The notes below the pieces were generated by a model that was given only the letters and a program-made list of their open reading frames with translations, searched no databases and was not told the origin of the DNA. The position numbers and the translations under genes are program-made. Shown in pieces: positions 60,483 to 64,000 of a stretch of DNA of 64,000 nucleotides. Positions within the stretch are counted from its first letter, which is position 1. Every line of letters starts with the position of its first letter. Source of the stretch: Paenarthrobacter aurescens TC1 (lineage in GTDB: Bacteria > Actinomycetota > Actinomycetes > Actinomycetales > Micrococcaceae); NCBI GenBank assembly GCA_000014925.1, contig CP000474.1, positions 1,364,001 through 1,428,000 on the forward strand, in the 5' to 3' direction.

Positions 60483-61951
60483 CGTGGCACCGCCGCTCCA
60501 CGCCGGACATCCATGGCGGCATCCGCGGCAGCTACGATGCCGCCCTCATCGAAGGATGACCAGGCAGCCGTCAACTGGGTCTTTGACGTGACAGCGGCCG
60601 CCCTCCAACCTGCGAGACGCAAAATCTCCAGTACTTCCTCGTTGTTCCGTGACGCATCGGTCATCACCAAGGCGAACGCGTTGGCGCCGTAGCCGGCCGC
60701 CGGGGCAAGTGACCTTGCCTCGGTGAGCGACAGGTTGCCCACCAGGGCAAGCAGGGGACCGCGCAAGCGATGCGCCGAGAGCTTGTCCATCAGGCGGTCA
60801 TTGAAAGGAAAGTCGGCACTTTCCGTGCCCGCCGGACCGATGTGTTCTGCGCCGTGCCTGTGTTCTGCAGTGTGCTTGAGTTCGGCATTGTGATCGGTCC
60901 GGTGGTGCTCCACCCTGACGTGCCTGGGTCCGCTCAGTTCCACGGCCGCCAGGCCTTCGGCGATGGCCTGAAGGCCGCCCGCGCCGGCAAACTCCTCCGC
61001 ATCCGGGTCCGGCGCCGAGCGCGAACGGAGGAAAGCCGGGCTGCCAAAGGAGTCAAGGAGCCGCAACGAATAGTTCCGTTCCGCCAAATGCGCCGTGATG
61101 GACATCGCGGCCGTGACAACCCACTCAAAGTTGGTGCTGGTGACCAGGTCCGAATCTTCGTCGTGGCTCCCGAAGACGGACCCGGTTCCGGCGGCAAAAG
61201 CGGTGAATCTCTGGTCAAGAATGAGGGTGGCTTCCGGTGTGGTCACGGACTCCTCCTGGCGCACCATGAGCTGGCCGTGGCGGGCAGTCGCCGCCCAGTG
61301 AACGCGGCGCATGGGATCACCGTGCCGATACTCGCGGGTCATGATGTCATCGTCGCTCGGGTTGGCGCGGATGCGGGTCGCAGTGACGCCATCGTTGCCG
61401 CGCGCACCGGCAAGGCCTGTGACGGGAAGTTCGACGGCGGCCGGCGTCACGGTGAGGATATCGCCGTCGTCAATTGCATGCCGCCGCAGCGACAAGCCGA
61501 ACGGGTCACTGAACTCGGCAGTCACCGGACCAATCCGGAACTGCCCACGCTTGCCGGAGCGCAGGTGATACTCATAGCGGCTGGTCCCTCCGGATGCTGA
61601 CCGGGCGGGAAAACGGAAAGCGGGCGGCTCGCCGAAACGGGGAGGCAACTGCTCCTCCATGATGACGTGCCCCGTGGAATACGAAGACCGGGCAACGGCC
61701 AGGCGAACTGTGGTGGTGCTGGAGGTCTCCACCGTGGACGGGTTGAACTCCCTGTACACCTGGAATTTTGGTTTGAGCACCCGGACGCCGGCAAGCGCCA
61801 CCAGCGGCAGGACAATCAAGAGAACGGACAGCGTCAGGAGATCACGCCTGCCCATGACGTAGGCGCACCCCAGAGCAAGCGCCCCGGCAGCCAAGAGTCC
61901 CCAGCCACGGTTGGTGAATAAATGCTTGGGAAGCCGATCCATGAGCGCCAT
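60479..61951 (-). CDS. DUF58 family membrane protein
   Basis: A 490-residue protein with two short N-terminal helices (WGLLAAGALALGCAYVMG; LLTLSVLLIVLPLVALAGV) and a beta-rich region followed by the DUF58 core: DIMTREYRHGDPMRRVHWAA (the family motif) and TRHGQLMVRQEES. Some DUF58 proteins carry a von Willebrand-like fold. ATG 61951 (MALMDRLPKHLF) is preferred since AGGAGA is nine bases upstream; 62014 would overlap MoxR. Middle gene of the MoxR-DUF58-TgpA operon. Confidence 0.88.
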   Translation of the reverse strand: MALMDRLPKHLFTNRGWGLLAAGALALGCAYVMGRRDLLTLSVLLIVLPLVALAGVRVLKPKFQVYREFNPSTVETSSTTTVRLAVARSSYSTGHVIMEEQLPPRFGEPPAFRFPARSASGGTSRYEYHLRSGKRGQFRIGPVTAEFSDPFGLSLRRHAIDDGDILTVTPAAVELPVTGLAGARGNDGVTATRIRANPSDDDIMTREYRHGDPMRRVHWAATARHGQLMVRQEESVTTPEATLILDQRFTAFAAGTGSVFGSHDEDSDLVTSTNFEWVVTAAMSITAHLAERNYSLRLLDSFGSPAFLRSRSAPDPDAEEFAGAGGLQAIAEGLAAVELSGPRHVRVEHHRTDHNAELKHTAEHRHGAEHIGPAGTESADFPFNDRLMDKLSAHRLRGPLLALVGNLSLTEARSLAPAAGYGANAFALVMTDASRNNEEVLEILRLAGWRAAAVTSKTQLTAAWSSFDEGGIVAAADAAMDVRRGAAVPR

Positions 61952-61964
61952 TCCGGCATGTCTC

Positions 61965-63053
61965 CTAAACGCTGTGCCTGTCCCTGCCCCACGCGCCCGG
62001 AGGTTCCTGGGCAACGGGCAGGGAAGCGAAGATGCCCCGGAGAATGCTCTGCGGGGTATCGCCCGAACTCGCAGCCTTGCGGTCCAGGATGATGCGGTGG
62101 GCCAGCACCGATTCGGCTACGTCCACTACGTCATCCGGAAGGACAAAATCGCGACCGTCCAGTGCTGCCGTGGCCTTGGCCGCACGCAGCAACTGCAGCA
62201 AGGACCGCGGGCTGGCTCCAAGGCGAAGGCGGGCGCTGTCCCGGGTGGCCCGTCCGATGGCCACGGTGTACTCCTTAATGGCTGCGGAGACGTAGACCTG
62301 CTGGACGGTGGCGATCATGGCGGCCACATCAGCGGCCGTGACCACGGGAGTCACCTTGGTCAAGGGTGAAGACGCCTGATGAGTCTCCAGCATCTCGATC
62401 TCTGCGTCCTTGTCCGGGTAACCCATGGAGATCCTGGCCATGAAACGGTCCCGCTGTGCTTCGGGCAGCGGGTACGTGCCTTCCATTTCGATGGGATTCT
62501 GTGTAGCTACCACCATGAACGGCAAGCCCAGCTGGTACGAATGCCCATCCACAGTCACCTGATGCTCTTCCATGCATTCGAGGAGCGCGGACTGGGTTTT
62601 GGCCGAAGCCCGGTTGATTTCGTCACCGATGACGATGTTCGCGAACACGGCGCCGGGCCGGAACTCGAACTGCCGGGACGACTGGTTATAGATGGACACT
62701 CCGGTCACATCGGAGGGCAGCAGGTCCGGGGTGAACTGGATGCGGGACACCGTGCAGTCCACAGTGCGGGCCAGCGTCTTCGCAAGCAGGGTCTTGCCGA
62801 CGCCCGGCACATCCTCCAACAGGAGATGGCCCTGGGCCAGCAGTACGGTGAGGGCAAGCTTCGCGGCATCGGCTTTTCCGTCGATGACCTTATTGATGGA
62901 GCCAAGGATGCGTTCGCTGGCATCGTGGAACCGTTCCGCGTCCATGACGTGCGGCCTATGCCCGTTGAGCCCCGCGCCGTCACGTGGCAGGGGACTGTAA
63001 TCCTCGCCCTGAACAGGAGAAGGTTCAACGGTGACTTGTCGCTTGGACTCCAT
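61965..63053 (-). CDS. MoxR family AAA+ ATPase
   Basis: A 362-residue ATPase thought to act as a chaperone for DUF58/vWA partners. Walker A is DVPGVGKTLLAKTLAR (Gly84 to Thr88), Walker B is IVIGDEINRAS (about 140-150), sensor and Arg-finger segments include MVVATQNPIEMEGTYPLPEAQ plus RDRFMARISMGYP. ATG 63053 has AAGG upstream. The 37-residue N-terminal extension is unstructured. It is the first gene of the operon and is divergent from tatD. Confidence 0.95.
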   Translation of the reverse strand: MESKRQVTVEPSPVQGEDYSPLPRDGAGLNGHRPHVMDAERFHDASERILGSINKVIDGKADAAKLALTVLLAQGHLLLEDVPGVGKTLLAKTLARTVDCTVSRIQFTPDLLPSDVTGVSIYNQSSRQFEFRPGAVFANIVIGDEINRASAKTQSALLECMEEHQVTVDGHSYQLGLPFMVVATQNPIEMEGTYPLPEAQRDRFMARISMGYPDKDAEIEMLETHQASSPLTKVTPVVTAADVAAMIATVQQVYVSAAIKEYTVAIGRATRDSARLRLGASPRSLLQLLRAAKATAALDGRDFVLPDDVVDVAESVLAHRIILDRKAASSGDTPQSILRGIFASLPVAQEPPGAWGRDRHSV

Positions 63054-63250
63054 GGATTGCCCTTCAGCCGTGGCCTCGGCAGCAGCTGTCTTCGCTGAGC
63101 GCTGCTGGTGTTGGCCGCTTGTCCGTTCCAGACTACCCAGACTTTGGCCCGCGCTAACATACTGCTCCGGAATTTATGTTCCGCTGGGAATTTACCGTGT
63201 AGTCGTCCTGCGCCGCCCAAGGAGGACCGCGGTCCGATTAAGGTGGAAGC

Positions 63251-64000
63251 ATGTGCAATTCCCTCGCCCCCGCACCCTACCGGGCGCCCGCCGGCGCAGC
63301 AGACGAAAAAGAGTCGCGCCGGGAGTACCCGCCAGCGCCCGAACCCCTGCCCGTACCCGTGATGGACAATCACACGCATCTGGACTTCAGGCACGGCCTG
63401 ATAGAGGTCTCGGTCCGGGACGCGATGGACTCCGCGGAAGCCGTGGGTGTCCAGGGCGCTGTCCAAGTGGGGTGCGACCTCGAATCGTCACGATTCACGG
63501 TACAAGCGGTGGAAGCTGATCCCCGGCTGCTCGGAGCCGTAGCACTTCACCCCAACGATGCCCCCGAATACGCGGCCCGCGGTGAACTGGAATCGGCACT
63601 CGCTGAAATCGAGGCGCTGGCCGGCCATCCGCGGATCCGGGCCATCGGCGAGACCGGGCTGGACTTCTTCCGGACCCACGGCGAGGGATTGGCCCATCAG
63701 CGGTACTCCTTCCGGCGCCACATCGACATCGCCAAACGGCTCGGGCTGACGCTCCAGATTCACGACCGCGACGCTCACGACGACGTTGTGCAGGTCCTCC
63801 GCGAGGAAGGCGCCCCGGACCGCGTGGTTTTCCACTGCTTCTCCGGAGATGAGGAACTCGCCCGGATCTGTAACCAGAACGGCTGGTACATGTCGTTCGC
63901 CGGCACCATGACCTTCAAGAACGCAGGGAATCTCCGCGCCGCCCTGGCCATTGCCGAGCCAAGCAGGATCCTGGTGGAAACCGATTCGCCGTTCCTCACG
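63251..64000 (+). CDS. tatD: TatD family metal-dependent DNase, partial
   Basis: The first 250 residues of a TatD hydrolase. VMDNHTHLDFRHG has the metal-binding H-x-H, GETGLDFFRTHGEG has Glu, QIHDRDAHDDVV and VFHCFSGDEELA supply the later His ligands and SRILVETDSPFLT the final Asp. TatD acts as 3'-5' exonuclease or D-aminoacyl-type hydrolase in DNA-damage repair. A 37-residue Pro/Ala-rich N-terminal extension precedes the domain. ATG 63251 has GGTGGA upstream. The C-terminus lies beyond the window. Confidence 0.93.
   Translation, partial: MCNSLAPAPYRAPAGAADEKESRREYPPAPEPLPVPVMDNHTHLDFRHGLIEVSVRDAMDSAEAVGVQGAVQVGCDLESSRFTVQAVEADPRLLGAVALHPNDAPEYAARGELESALAEIEALAGHPRIRAIGETGLDFFRTHGEGLAHQRYSFRRHIDIAKRLGLTLQIHDRDAHDDVVQVLREEGAPDRVVFHCFSGDEELARICNQNGWYMSFAGTMTFKNAGNLRAALAIAEPSRILVETDSPFLT

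Overview
The window reads as a chromosomal segment of a high-GC actinobacterium, most likely Arthrobacter or Paenarthrobacter (Micrococcaceae). It encodes a mycothiol S-conjugate amidase, a WhiB regulator, an actinobacterial protein O-mannosyltransferase, DUF3499/DUF4307/DUF4245/DUF5719 proteins and a TgpA/DUF58/MoxR operon. Two blocks match Mycobacterium tuberculosis gene order from memory: greA-DUF4307-mca-(small membrane protein)-DUF255-hemolysin III-Z-prenyl transferase (compare Rv1080c-Rv1086, with phoH2, fum, DUF4245 and glpX nearby), and the purE/purK/GtrA/LCP/TIGR03089/whiB2/DUF3499 neighbourhood (compare Rv3258c-Rv3277). I saw no rRNA, tRNA, CRISPR array or intact insertion sequence.

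Layout. 1-4.2 kb: a partial thiolase and Leloir galactose genes (galK, galT, divergent galM). 4.2-7.4 kb: AI-2E-type membrane protein, ilvA, rhomboid protease. 7.5-15.4 kb: greA, DUF4307, mca, DUF255 thioredoxin-fold protein, hemolysin III protein, short cis-prenyl transferase and a PIN-PhoH protein with an unusual structured leader. 15.5-25.3 kb: acetyltransferase, prepilin peptidase, META lipoprotein, NUDIX, TetR-controlled MFS pump, fumC, beta-carbonic anhydrase, DUF4245 and class II fructose-bisphosphatase. 25.6-38.6 kb: envelope genes (FemAB-like, manA, LCP ligase, GtrA, a giant GT2 membrane protein, DUF5719) around purE/purK and whiB. 38.6-47.3 kb: degenerate zincin, DUF3499, Trm112-like protein, ahcY, L,D-transpeptidase, pentapeptide-repeat protein, RDD and SpoIIM proteins, TIGR01906 protein. 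51.6-64 kb: acyl-CoA synthetase, O-mannosyltransferase, rsmI, succinate-semialdehyde dehydrogenase, the MoxR-DUF58-TgpA operon and a partial TatD nuclease.

The accessory part is about 47.3-51.6 kb. A visibly more AT-rich five-gene leftward operon encodes an EamA exporter, a 58-residue small protein with a strong ribosome-binding site, an unrecognised protein, an IscS-like cysteine desulfurase and a C39-like papain-fold protein. A frameshifted PH-domain gene lies on one side. On the other lies an array of five CTAGGTGG-type repeats spaced 20-22 bp, resembling IS21-family terminal repeats. I propose it as a candidate undescribed peptide- or sulfur-modification cluster.

The most unexpected intergenic signal is a family of three long hairpins at 15.4, 25.3 and 44.0 kb. 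Each sits between convergent genes. Two share a nearly identical apical core while their outer stems are unrelated in sequence yet self-complementary; the third is a diverged relative.
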